Assembly: GCF_052324685.1 (NCBI RefSeq) | Contig: NW_027506964.1 | Location: 248,001 to 312,000, forward strand | Direction: 5' to 3' | DNA: 64,000 bases | DNA from: Brachyhypopomus gauderio | Taxonomy: Eukaryota; Chordata; Actinopteri; Gymnotiformes; Hypopomidae | In this document: positions 7,852-18,752 of the stretch, piece by piece | How the letters are laid out: every line of letters begins with the position of its first letter | Position numbering within the stretch: the first letter of the stretch is position 1 | Notes under the pieces: model-generated | What the model was told of the DNA's origin: nothing | Database searches by the model: none | The model's input: only the letters and a program-made list of their open reading frames with translations | Position numbers and translations under genes: made by a program

Positions 7852-9252
7852 TGGACTGGTGACACTGACCAGAAATCTGCCTGTGACGGTGCTTGTGAGG
7901 AGAGTGTGCAAGGGAATTTTATAGTGCAATGCATACAGAGACTCGCTGCTCATGATGATCTGTTCTACACCAAAGTTTTAGTTGGGGGAAAAGTTGAAAT
8001 GAAAGCCATGCTTGATAGTGGGTCAATGGCATGCACTCTGAAGTCCAGCGCTCTGCAGCAGCTATTAAAAGAGGGAGTGTTGACAAGCTCCTCCTTGAGC
8101 CCTACTGACATTATCTTGATTGGTTGTGGGGGGTCAAGAACTCACCCTCTGGGGGTATGTGAGTTAATGATGGAGGTGTATGATTGTCGTGTCCTTGTCC
8201 CGGTTCTGGTGGTAGATGGACAGACGGAAGACCTCATTCTGGGTAGCAACCTTCTGAAACATTTAATTAGTCAACTGAAGTCCTCGGGTTATTGTCAGGT
8301 AGGGTCGTGTAATACTACGCATCGTAGTAATGAAGAAATGAAATTGGTCGACCTGTTGGCGAATGTTGAGAGATGGAGAGGTGGTGAAGCCCCCGATAGG
8401 GTTGGTTCACTGAGGCTGAAGAAGGCTGTTGTTCTGGAGCCTCTGCGGGAGCATTTAGTGTGGGCCAGGATGAAGGACACAAAGTCTATCTCAGCTGGAA
8501 GTGCAGTGATCATTGAGCCCAGTAGTTCAAGGTCAGCGCCTAGACAAGTCTTGGTGGGGAGAACGGTGGCCTTGTTAAGGAGTGATGGGTGGCTTCCGGT
8601 TAGAGTCATTAATCCTGCAGAGAAATCCGTAACCCTGAGACGTAATGCAAAGATTGCTGATGTGGTGCCCTGTGTAGCTTTGGAGGACTTCGACAGTGAC
8701 TCCTTGACTAGACATAGAGGGTCTTCAACGCTCTTGGGACAACACGTGCAGCAGACAATGGATGGTATGTCCAGACTGACTGATGACGGTCTTCTCCAAC
8801 ATGCTGAGAGCAACAGCCAGGGGGGACCACTGCAGTTATCTCACTCTGCTCTGCACGAGTTGGGACTCTCTGATATTGACATTGAGTCTTGTCAGGCATC
8901 TCCTGGCATCGTGAGCAAGCTTGTCCAGCTGATTTCCGAGCATGAGTCCATCTTCTCAAGGCACAAGTTAGATTGTGGGAAAGTCAGTGGGTACTATCAT
9001 CACATTCGACTCTTTGATGATAAGCCTTTTAGACTACCGTACCGTCGCCTTTCACCTAGTCATTATGTGAAGCTGAAAACTGCTTTGGACGAGATGGAGG
9101 AGCAAGAGATAATACGAAAGTCCGCTAGTGAATTTGCTTCACCACTTGTTTTAGTTTGGAAGAAATCTGGAGATCTGCACGGGGGCACCGCTGGCTCAAC
9201 TCGCGTACCATCAAGGATGCTCACCCGCTGCCACATCAAGCTGATGCTCTAG
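7798..9252 (+). pseudogene. pol: Gypsy pro-pol, 5' part (protease and RT start), broken
   Basis: No ATG opens this frame; entry is expected by -1 frameshift from gag. The aspartic protease has the active-site DSG at 8014-8022 and an LILGSN strand some 73 residues later, fitting a retroviral-type protease. A linker follows, then the RT start from about 8998 (PYRRLSP, EEQEIIRKS, SPLVLVWKKSGD). Homology in this frame stops near 9177 and the frame ends at a TAG at 9250-9252. Between 9178 and 9188 the first conserved RT block is disrupted by a net loss of 3n+1 bases (7 bp by my estimate), which puts the rest of pol in another frame. Confidence 0.85.
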
Positions 9253-12200
9253 CTGCCTTGGGTGGAAATGCGTTCTTCTCTACAATGGATCTCACTTCTG
9301 GCTACTACAACGTTGAAGTTCATGAGAATGACAAGAAATTCACTGCATTTACATCACCATTTGGGTTATATGAATATAACCGGATGCCACAAGGATTATG
9401 CAACAGCCCTGCGACTTTTATGCGCATGATGTTGGGCATTTTTGGAGATCAAAACTTTCTCAGTTTACTCTGCTACCTGGATGATGTTTTGGTGTTTGCC
9501 CCCACAGAGGAGTTAGCTCTGCAGCGCTTGGGGATGGTTTTTGAGCGACTCAAGGCACACAATTTGAAGCTGGCTCCTAAAAAGTGCCACTTCCTTCGGA
9601 AGTCAGTGAAATTTCTGGGCCATATTGTTAGTGCAGATGGAGTCGCTACTGACCCCGATAAGGTGAAAGCTATCACTGCCATCATGGAAGAAGACCTTAT
9701 GGAGGAGAATTCACGAGTCCCTTCTCAGAAAAAGCTGAGGTCATTCCTGGGGATGGTAGTGTTTTATCAGCAGTTCATTGAGGGATGCTCTTCTATAGCA
9801 AAACCTCTGTTTGGGCTGACAACTGGTAACCAAGCCCCTCGCCGAAAGGGGAGGAGGCGATCACCTTGTAGGACTCTGTCTGCAGATGACTGGACAGATG
9901 AGTGCAGACAAGCTTTCTGTGCATTGAAGCAAGCACTGATAGAGCAAGTTGTATTGGCTCACCCAGACTTTGGCAGGCCGTTTCTGCTTTCAGTGGATGC
10001 TTCCTGCAATGGGCTAGGTGCTGTGCTTTCTCAGGTGCCAGAAGGAGAGTTGACAGCGAGACCAATTGCTTTCGCTAGTAAGTCCCTCACTTATGCACAG
10101 TCAAAATATCCAGCGCACCGCCTTGAGTTTTTCTCCATGAAGTGGGCTATTTGTGACAAATTCCATCATTGGTTAAGGGGTCACCGCTTCACGGTTTGGA
10201 CGGACAACAATCCGTTGACTTATATCTTGTCAAAAGCCAAGCTGGATGCCTGTGAACAGAGGTGGGTTGCCAAGTTGGCACCTTATGAGTTCGACATCAA
10301 ATACATACCTGGTCCTAGGAACATTGTTGCTGATGCACTAAGCAGAGAGCCTTTTGTCCAGCCTAGTGCCCTACATCGATTGACGAGAGTCCCCTACACG
10401 ATGCTCCTCAAGGAGGCGGCGGCCGTGCATCCAGGACAAGTGCAGGATGTTTTCCGGTGGTCCATTGATCCCTTGGATGGTTGTTCCGGTGCTGAGGATG
10501 CGACTTTGACCTGTGCTTCAGCTGTCGTCAGACCCCCAGGAGCTTGTTCAAGATTGGATGTCTCGGCTGTTTTGCATTCTTGCCGGGAGTGTGATGAGTT
10601 GAGCACACATGCTCTGCTACTCCCTCAACTTCCGCAAGCTTTACTGCCACGGGCAGACACTGACGTTCGACCCCTTTCTCATGAACAGCTGATGAGGGGA
10701 CAACGTGAGGATGCTACACTGAGCAGAGTAATATTCTTTGTGGAGAGGGGGCGTCGCCCATCCAGAAGGGAACGATGTTCTGAGTCTGTGGAGACCATGA
10801 GGCTATTGAAGCACTGGCATAAGCTTACTCTGAAGATGGGCGTGCTGTATCGGGTTACTAAGAATGTGATCACTGGGCGGAAGTCCTACTTGTATGTGGT
10901 TCCAGGCTCCATGTATGCCAGGGTGTTGAAGGGCGTTCATGATGACGCAGGCCACCAGGGTCGACGGAGGACTTTGTATCTTGCCAGGCAGAGGTTTTTC
11001 TGGCATGGCCTTGACCGAGATGTTGCCGATTATGTCAAACAATGCAGACGATGTGTCTTCAGCAAATCTCCTGAGCCGGAAGCCAGGGCTCCTCTGGAAA
11101 ACATCATCACTACAGAGCCTCTCGAACTCGTTTGTATCGATTTCTGGTCTGCTGAGGACTCAAATAACAAATCTGTTGACGTGCTTGTCGTCACTGATCA
11201 CTTTACGAAAGTCTCTCATGCTTTTGTGTGTCCAAACCAATCAGCGAAGTCTGTCGCTCATCAGTTGTGGAACAACTTTTTCTGTGTTTATGGTTTTCCG
11301 CAGCGAATTCACTCTGACCAGGGTGCGAATTTTGAGAGTGCACTGATTGCTGAGCTTTTGGATGTTGCAGGGGTTGCAAAATCTCATACGACTCCGTACC
11401 ACCCTATGGGCAACGGCTCCTGTGAGAGGTTTAACAGGACACTCGGAAATATGATTCGGGCCCTGCCACCAAAAGCAAAGCACAGGTGGCCACAGGCTCT
11501 CAAGTCTCTCACGTTCGCTTATAATTGCACTGTCCATGAGACAACTGGTTTTGCTCCATTTCTGCTGATGTTTGGCAGGCTGCCAAAACTGCCTGTGGAC
11601 ATTCTTTTTGGAGCCATCTTGAAAGATCCTGACATTGTGGACTATGATCAATATGTCCAGGCTCTGCGCCGGGATTTGAAGGAAGCGATGGCTACGGCTC
11701 AGACAGTGGCTGCCAAGCAATTAAAGAGACATGCTGAACTTTATGACAAGAAAGTTCGTGGTGCACCGGTGGACATTGGCGATCGAGTTCTGCTGGCCAA
11801 TAAAGCTGAACGTGGCAAGAGAAAGCTAGCTGATCGCTGGGAAAATACCATCTACCTGGTTGTTGAGAAGAATGATGCCAGCCATACCTTTAAGATTCAG
11901 AACTGCAGGAGTGATCAGGTTAAGACAGTGCATCGCAATCTGATTATGCCTGTGAACTTTCTCCCGCTTGACATAGATGATGAGGGCAGCACGGGGGCTT
12001 CTGACATGACTGTTGCAGATACTCCGTCTGATGAGGATGGATGCTTGGCTACTGTTGATGATTCAGGGGTTTTAGCTATAGACAGAACAAAGAGTTGGGT
12101 GTCTGCACTACCCCTTGATGTGCCAGATTCCATGGGTACAGACATTGGAAATCTTTCTGCTGTCCTTCCTTGTGCTGAAGTGGCACTCGATGGTCCTGCT

Positions 12201-12494
12201 CAGAATGTTGTGTCACCTACGCATTCTAGCTGTGCGGGCTCAGACCTGCTCGGTACTGACCTGCAGAATCCTTCCAGCAGTCTCAGTCATGTGGGGGGGG
12301 TTTGCTCTGAGAAGTCAAATAACCAGGCTGTGAGCCGCCCGAGTCACTCCGATGGCTCTGATGTGACCAGTATGGTAGTTCAGAATCCCCACACTCACCT
12401 TTCAGATGCTCAGAGTACAATGAGAGAATTCAGATCACGGGCTGGAAGATTACTTAAACCAGTCAGCAGACTTATTGAGATGATGAACCAATGA
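9189..12494 (+). pseudogene. pol: Gypsy pol, 3' part (RT, RNase H, integrase)
   Basis: Continuation of pol in frame 3 after the break; homology resumes at RWLNSRTIKD. RT has the catalytic YLDD at 9474-9485. RNase H shows Asp (9996), Glu (10125) and Asp (10203). Integrase has the zinc-binding HX4H (His at 10938 and 10953) and CX2C (Cys at 11043 and 11052), then the D,D(35)E triad at 11139, 11316 and 11424 with exactly 35 residues between the second Asp and Glu. A GDRVLL / LADRWE C-terminal region follows; I see no chromodomain. The last 170 residues are Ser/Asp-rich and end with a basic RSRAGRLLKP motif. All catalytic residues listed are present, so the 9178-9188 lesion is the only clear break in pol. 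Confidence 0.9.
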
Positions 12495-13024
12495 GCTGTT
12501 ATGGAGGGTTAAGGAGTGGTCCGCGTACACATAGTTATTGTTCTGATGGTTCACTGTTGTTACTGGTATACACTGTGGTCAGGTGAATGGGTGTTTTTGT
12601 TTGTTTGTTTGTTTATTTATTTGTTTCCTTCTCTTTTTTTTTTTTTTGAAATTGGTTGTGCCAGTATTGTACTGTATTGTATTATACTGTCGTGTGAGCG
12701 TATGTAATTATACTGGAGGCCTGCCGCAGTCTCTGAGTGTGCTTAACATGTAGTAAGGCATGTTTATCTGTGTTGGCTTAGGGGAGTAGCTAACCCCTTC
12801 TCCTTCTAATTCTCTTAGAGAATAGTCTTCAGACTGAAACACTTAAAGACTAGTATGTGGCTGTCTGATACCTCCTGCACTACAGTTGTTGGTTGTCTGT
12901 TTGCTTTCCTTTGTTGTTTTTTTTTTTTATTATTATGGCCACATGTATGGAGTTTGGATATTTCTATGCCTGATTTTTTTTTGCCCTGCGTTAGTCACTG
13001 CTGGTGTTGAGCAAGTGGAATTCA
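12495..13024 (+). other. Gypsy 3' untranslated region
   Basis: T-rich non-coding stretch (several T and GTTT runs) between the pol stop and the polypurine tract. No env-like reading frame, signal peptide or transmembrane segment of credible length is present. Confidence 0.75.
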
Positions 13025-13035
13025 GTGAGGGGGAG
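13025..13035 (+). promoter_or_regulatory. Polypurine tract of the Gypsy element
   Basis: GTGAGGGGGAG lies directly before the 3' LTR start TGTGACGGG. This is the expected position and composition of the plus-strand primer left by RNase H. Confidence 0.85.
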
Positions 13036-13652
13036 TGTGACGGGTTAGTGGTTAATTCCACTTGTAAGTCAGCAAACATGGATACTATTAATGTGATTGG
13101 CTGCTGTGTGCGTGCTCACCGACATGGGGCGGTGTTTAAGTTAGAATTGCCCCAGTCGATGAGCGCCACAGCAATGGTAAGGCGCACATGATAGTAGCTG
13201 TGCCATACTAACGAATTACTACTCTGTAATAAATAGTAATTAATTGTCTATTGTTAGTCATTCTTGTAAAAATGTATTTAGTGTCTGTATTAGTATTTCT
13301 GTCATTGTGTGTTCATTGGATAGTATATGTAGAATGCTTTTCAGTATAGCTAGTTGGCATATAGCTAATTTCTGCTCCTCCCCCCCTCTTAGCAAACATC
13401 ACAAAGTGGATGCTATTTTGCTGGCAGTGACGACGCTTTCTTTTGTTTTGTCAGGTATATGTTTGTTTTATTCACATTTTATATTAAGTTAGAATTGTCC
13501 CAGTCGATGAGCGCCACAGCAATGCAAACATCACAAAGTGGATGCTATTTTGCTGGCAGTGACGACGCTTTCTTTTGTTTTGTCAGACACAATAAACCGA
13601 GTCTGGAAACGGGTAAATGTCTGAGTTTATCATCCAACACAACGCAGTTACA
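13036..13652 (+). repeat. 3' LTR of the Gypsy element (617 bp)
   Basis: Begins TGTGAC and ends GTTACA, bounded by the polypurine tract and the TGTG target duplication. An AATAAA poly(A) signal lies at 13591-13596, near the 3' end as expected for R/U5. The LTR holds an internal duplication: a 41-bp block (13136-13176, again 13484-13524, one mismatch) and a 62-bp block (13393-13454, again 13525-13586, identical). In the first copy the blocks are separated by 216 bp, in the second they are directly joined. Confidence 0.93.
13177..13392 (+). other. Putative intron inside the 3' LTR (216 bp)
   Basis: Starts GTAAGG and ends with a pyrimidine tract and TTAG (CTCCTCCCCCCCTCTTAG). The flanking 41-bp and 62-bp blocks occur a second time at 13484-13586 joined exactly at these two borders, as if this piece had been spliced out. 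The 29 bp between the two copies (13455-13483) start GTATATG, a possible second donor. Intron status is inference. Confidence 0.65.
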
Positions 13653-13656
13653 TGTG
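13653..13656. repeat. Right target-site duplication of the Gypsy element (TGTG)
   Basis: Matches TGTG at 6176-6179; the following CAGAGTAGATAA is the continuation seen at the empty site in U2 to U6. Confidence 0.88.
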
Positions 13657-14100
13657 CAGAGTAGATAAATTACCTAGGGAAATGCATGTGTGTGTAATGT
13701 AGTTATGGCAGTACAATGCACAGGGCAAAGAAAAATAGCATGGCATAAATAAATGTGATAAATACAGATGGAATCATACAGATTATCCTATACCACTGTA
13801 GATAGGGCTATAAAGATGTGAATTGAAGAGGAACACTGTACAGATTTTGTATGGATGGTAAGGTATGGATAGAGGGGAAGGAAAGAATGGTCTTTGGGAA
13901 GAGTTCAATAAGGTGACCGCTGTGGGAAAGAAGTGGTTTCTGAACCTGCTTGTGTTAGTCCGCAAACTGTGAAAATGGTAGAGCCTGGGGGAGGAGCAGA
14001 AAAGAGCATGGCCCGATGACAGTAGTCTGATCTTACATGCCTGGTGCAGGCATCTCTTCTTGTGGACCTCCTGTGATTGCCTGTCAGCAATTCTCTCTCA
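13657..14100 (-). mobile_element. LINE ORF2 C-terminal remnant (U1)
   Basis: The minus strand encodes LRTNTSRFRNHFFPTAVTLL (about 13905-13968), which resembles the extreme C-terminus of fish non-LTR reverse transcriptases (family pattern). The adjoining upstream sequence (SAPPPGSTIFTVCGLTQ) is in a different frame, so the copy is degenerate. An A/T-rich 3' UTR follows toward 13657. It is distinct from the LINE at 481-1492 and of unknown clade. Confidence 0.5.
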
Positions 14101-14323
14101 GCTTAGTACTCTTTTAAGGTTCACACTGTCAGTTCTCAAAAATTAAATGTTGATCATGCGTCAATACTCATTTAAACCTTAAAGTAATCAAAATGTAATC
14201 CAAAAGTAATTAGTTACATTACTTTTCAAAAGTAATCAGAAAAGTTACACTACAATTACATTTTAAACAAGGTAACTTGTAACTGTAACGGATTACTTTT
14301 TAAAAGTAACTTACCCAACACTG
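14101..14323. mobile_element. hAT-type terminal fragment (...CCCAACACTG)
   Basis: The right end CCCAACACTG (CAGTGTTGGG on the minus strand) follows a block of AAAAGTAAT/AGTTACATTAC words. CAGTGTTGGG followed by GTAAC-rich subterminal DNA is a common fish non-autonomous hAT pattern (family knowledge). The left border is not defined and no transposase is present. Confidence 0.5.
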
Positions 14324-14357
14324 CTGATAGCCAACAGGGCATATTTTTAGTTGCCAT

Positions 14358-14960
14358 CAGAGGTGGGGACTCGAGTCACATGACTTGGACTCGAGTCAGA
14401 CTCGAGTCATTAATATTAAGACTTTTGACCTGACTTGAAAAAATATTCAGAGACTTAGACTTGACTTGGACTTTTACACCAATAACTTGGGACTTGAATT
14501 GGACATGAACCTGTTTACTTGCAAAGACTTGATTTTTTTACCCCAAATCTAAATTTTAAAACGCATATTAATATTTATAAAGTGCACCCCATTAATTTCA
14601 TTTCCGTCCTTCTGACGCAGACCGGTCCTCTGCTTTTCCACACTCTGTACGTTGTGTGTGTGTGTATGTGTGTGTGCATGAGCTGCAGCACAACCAATCA
14701 AATGGGGGGGTCAGCGAACGTGAATTGTTACCGGGCGGGGTGTAAAATGGACACAAATTAAGTATTATATCGCGATCGATCGATCGCCAGTGGTTGGTGC
14801 CAGAGCGAACTAGTAACTCATTGAATCATAGATAAGGATCAGAGGTAAATAAACTAGATTTTTATTTTCGGCGTGAGAAATCTGGGGGGCCTTATAAGAA
14901 AAGGCTCTTCCCCCTACTGTTACCTTATTAATTTGTGGAACTAATAAAAGACCAGCACCT
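14358..14960. mobile_element. hAT-like fragment, copy A (U1), truncated
   Basis: Starts CAGAGGTGGGGACTCGAGTC and keeps the GACTTG-rich subterminal block lost from copy B. It then matches copy B from GTGAATTGTTACC to ACCAGCAC, including the first 80 bp of the inverted LINE part, and stops abruptly at the satellite array. It therefore arose by duplication of an element that already held the LINE. A (GT)n microsatellite lies at about 14652-14680. Confidence 0.75.
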
Positions 14961-16624
14961 GTATTCTGTAAGATTCTGTTTGGTCATGTAGAGTTTTCTT
15001 TTCACCTACTGCTTGAGTCCACATCAGGTTCTTCCAAATGGACAGCAGAATCCTTTTCATATGTAAAAGGTAAAGACATTAAAGAGAATTCGATACAGGA
15101 CACCAACATTTTTATTACTGAATCATGATTGATGCAATGACATTTTATATTTTTCACTCTTTATGAGTTTTGTCTGACTTGGTCTTTTACATTTTTCCAC
15201 CCATACCTTTTGAGCACAACTCGAACAGAACAGCAGAGGACAGAACAAGCATTAGAAGATGAAGGTAATCAAAGACACATTGAATACAACATGTGTACAT
15301 AATAAATTGTCAGCATTAAACAGTAATTGGTGTGACACTACTGTGCAATATTCTGTAAGATTCTGTTTGGTCATGTAGAGTTTTCTTTTCACCTACTGCT
15401 TGAGTCCACATCAGGTTTTTCCAAATGGACAGCAGAATCCTTTCATATCTAAAAGGTAAAGACATTGAAGAGAGGTTGATACAGGACACCAACATTTTTA
15501 TTACTGAATCATGATTGATGCAATGACTTTTTTATATTTTTCACTCTTTATGAGTTTTGGCTGACTTGGTCTTTTTCATTTTTCCACCTATACCTTTTGA
15601 GCACAACTCGAACAGAACAGCAGAAGACAGAACAAGCATTAGAAGATGAAGGTAATCAAAGACACATTGAATACAACATGTGTACATAATAAATTGTCAG
15701 CATTAAACAGTAATTGGTGTGACACTAGTGTGCAATATTCTGTAAGATTCTGTTTGGTCATGTAGAGTTTTCTTTTCACCTACTGTTTAAGTCCACATCA
15801 GGTTCTTTCAAATGGACAGCAGAATCTTTTTCATATCTAAAAGGTATAGACATTGAAGAGAGTGTCATGCAGGACACCAATATTTTCATTACTGAATCAT
15901 GATTTATGCAATGACATTTTATATTTTTCACTCTTTATGAGTTTTGGCTGACTTGGTCTTTTTCATTTTTCCACCCATACCTTTTAAGCACAACTCGAAC
16001 GGAACAGCAGAGGACAGAACAAGCATTAGAAGATGAAGGTAATCAAAGACACATTGAATACAACATGTGTACATAATAAATTGTCTGCATTAAACAGTAA
16101 TTGGTGTGACACTAGTGTGCAATATTCTCTAAGATTCTGTTTGGTCATGTAGAGTTTTCTTTTCACCTACTGCTTGAGTCCACATCAGGTTGTTCCAAAT
16201 GGACAGCAGAATCCTTTTCATATCTAAAAGGTATAGACATTGAAGAGAGGTTGATACAGGACACCAACATTTTTATTACTGAATCATGATTGATGCAATG
16301 ACATTTTATATTTTTCACTCTTTATGAGTTTTGGCTGACTTGGTCTTTTTCATTTTTCTACCCATACCTTTTGAGCACAACTCGAACGGAACAGCAGAGG
16401 ACAGAACAAGCATTAGAAGATGAAGGTAATCAAAGACACATTGAATACAACATGTGTACATAATAAATTGTCTGCATTAAACAGTAATTGGTGTGACACT
16501 AGTGTGCAATATTCTGTAAGATTCTGTTTGGTCATGTAGAGTTTTCTTTTCACCTACTGCTTGAGTCCACATCAAGTTCTTCCAAATGGACAGCAGAATC
16601 CTTTTCATATCTAAAAGGTATAGA
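14961..16624. repeat. 387-bp satellite array, about 4.3 copies (end of U1)
   Basis: The word ATTCTGTAAG (ATTCTCTAAG once) starts at 14963, 15350, 15737, 16124 and 16511, an exact 387-bp period. Monomers differ by scattered substitutions. Each monomer has a CTTTTTCATTTTTCC tract, GAGCACAACTCGAAC and GAAGATGAAGGTAATC. The array lies between hAT copies A and B. Confidence 0.97.
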
Positions 16625-16625
16625 C

Positions 16626-18752
16626 CAGAGGTGGGGACTCGAGTCACAACGTGAATTGTTACCGGGCGGGGTGTAAAATGGACACAAATTAAGTATTATA
16701 TCGCGATCGATCGCCAGTGGTTGTTGCCGGAGCGAACTTGTAACTCATTGAATCATAGATAAGGATCAGAGGTAAATAAACTAGATTTTTTTTTTCGGCG
16801 TGAGAAATCTGGGGGGCCTTATAAGAAAAGGCTCTTCCCCCTACTGTTACCTCATTCATTTGTGGAACTAATAAAAGACCAGCACTCTGTGATCTTAGTG
16901 GACGTGGGGGTTCATAGTAGGAAATAAGTTCCTGGAGGTATTCAGGAGCAAGCCCGTGCAGTGCTTTATATGTTAATAATAGAATTTTAAAATCAATACG
17001 GGGGAAGAGCCTTTTCTTATAACGCCCCCCAGCTTTGGAACAACCTTCCAAATTGCATACGGGACTCTGACACAGTCAAAATCTTTAAGTCTAGGTTGAA
17101 AACCCACCTATTTGGTTTAGCGTTTGATAATTAATATCCCCCCTTAGATAAATGTACAGATCCAGGGGTTTATAGACGAAGGGTTTTATGGTAGACTGGG
17201 GCGCTGGTGCTGTCGTCCTGTCACTGCTCGTGGTCACTCAAGTTTGTTGACAGGGCAGTGGATGGATGCCATTGTCTCAGAATGCCCCCAAGCCTATGTT
17301 ACCTTCTGGTTCTGCCTTTTTAGCTAGGCTGTAATAGTTTAACTTAATGCCGGAGTTGCTGCCACACTCCTGAAATGTGTTTAATTTTATCTGTCCTGTA
17401 TATGTCCTCATACAGAGCTAATTTTCCCTGTTTTATTTTCTCCACATGGCTGCCCGCCTGCTCGAGGAAAAATGAGATGAGGAGAGACAAGCGATCCATC
17501 CAGTGCCAGCCACCTACTGCCTGACCGGATGAGCCTACACCATGATGGACATTACTACATCTTTTCCTTTTCTTTATTTCTTTCTGTTTAAATTGTTGTT
17601 GTTGTCATGGTGACCGGTGTCGGCCAGAGGAGGAAGGGTTCCCCTCCTGAGTCTTGGTTCCTCTCAAGGTTTCTTCCTCATGCAAAAAACTAGGGAGTTT
17701 TTCCTTGCCACTGTCGCCCTTGGCTTGCTCACTGGGGGCTAGGACTCGGCACTTGTAAAGCTGCTTTGTGACAACAACTGTTGTAAAAAGCGCTATATAA
17801 ATAAAATTTGATTGATTGATTGAAATCGGATGAGTGGCGTGAGAGCGTGTGAAGACAGTCAAATGCGTGTGTCTCACGCTCAATGCGTGAGAGTTGGCAA
17901 CCCGGGGTTCTGTATCTGAACTCAGGGAAGAGAGCCTCTCTCTGTCACCATCATATCCAGTTCTATCTCAGCATGGATTGTGTATTTGAAGACATCTACG
18001 TCGAGAAAAAAAAAATTGACAAAAGTGGAGCGAGTTTTCAGCTATGGGGACATCATTCTACGGCCTCATCGTGCACAAATGACATACAGACTTTTGGCCA
18101 GTTTGGTCTTTTGCAAATGCAATGCAGAATAGTTTACTGAAATGTCTAAAGTTGCATTCCTGATTCCTGTTCATTGTTCAGTTCTTATATTTGTTTGTCT
18201 TGTGTCACTCACATATGGACACACATGTTCTCCAAGAAACCAGATAAGAGAAGAGAGGGAAAAATGCTGTTATGGTTCTTTGTATTGTACTGTGAAAATA
18301 TCAGCACTTTTTATTTGAACATGGAGTTCTACTTATGACTTTTTCACAGAATATTTATTTCTGGAAAATTGTAGTTTAAAGTATGAATATTTTTGCAGCT
18401 AATTTTAACAAATTGAACTGTGCAATAAAGAGGTGTAATTTAAATTTGTTTTATACTTCGTGTTTTCAGTTGCACATGTTTTATCAAGATTTGAGGAGAA
18501 TACAGATTTAAAAAAGAACACATGTCTATTATTTACATTTAAAATATACCTGCAACATTGGTTAAAAAAAAAAAAAGACTCGAAAGGACTTGAAATTCCA
18601 AGTTTCAGACTTGGGACTTGACTTGACTGTTGCCTGTCTTGACTCGAAACTTGACTTGACTTGACTGTCTTTGCTTGAGACTTGACTCGGGACTTGAGGA
18701 TAAAGACTTGGACTTACTTGAGACTTGCAAAACACTGACTTGGTCCCACCTC
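16626..18752. mobile_element. hAT-like remnant, copy B (U2)
   Basis: Same structure as 297-2424, including the internal deletion and the shortened right end CCCACCTC followed by ATATCC. Confidence 0.7.
16810..17821 (+). mobile_element. L2-like LINE 3' end, 5'-inverted (U2)
   Basis: Same 1012 bp length and inversion junction as 481-1492, with GAAATC on both sides (16804-16809 and 17822-17827). Confidence 0.75.

Larger units (their letters stand above)
6180..13652 (+). mobile_element. Ty3/Gypsy LTR retrotransposon, 7473 bp
   Basis: Single insertion in U1. It starts TGTGACGGG, ends GTTACA (TG...CA) and is flanked by a target duplication. Order is partial 5' LTR, gag, protease, RT, RNase H, integrase, polypurine tract, 3' LTR. 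Integrase after RNase H is the Ty3/Gypsy (Metaviridae) order. No env-like frame lies between pol (ends 12494) and the polypurine tract. The 5' LTR is cut to 51 bp, no primer-binding site is visible, and pol carries a frameshifting deletion, so this copy is not autonomous. It is absent from U2-U6 and so entered after the array formed. Confidence 0.95.
296..16624. repeat. Tandem macrosatellite unit U1 (with Gypsy insertion)
   Basis: First complete copy of the tandem unit. It measures 16329 bp, which is exactly 8852 bp (the U2 length) plus 7477 bp, the size of the Gypsy element and its 4-bp target duplication. At several sites U1 agrees with U6 against U2-U5, for example ATGGGTTCC near 1309, GCATGTGTC near 1535 and an AATATTGAC run near 1683. 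At two deletion sites (near 2424 and 4930) it agrees with U2-U5 against U6, so it is intermediate in the array's history. Confidence 0.95.

Noticed and set aside
12600..12650. T-rich stretch as a primer-binding or polypurine-like signal
   Set aside because: It is on the wrong strand and position; the polypurine tract at 13025-13035 abuts the LTR as expected.
12495..13035. A possible env gene of the Gypsy element
   Set aside because: No reading frame of useful length, signal peptide or membrane segment is present.
14961..16624. CRISPR-like array
   Set aside because: The repeats are contiguous 387-bp monomers with no short-repeat and spacer pattern, in a eukaryotic genome.
17883..18140. 85-codon plus-strand frame found in U2-U5
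   Set aside because: It is broken in U1 and U6 by a one-base difference in an A-run, begins at a non-ATG codon and has no recognisable domain.
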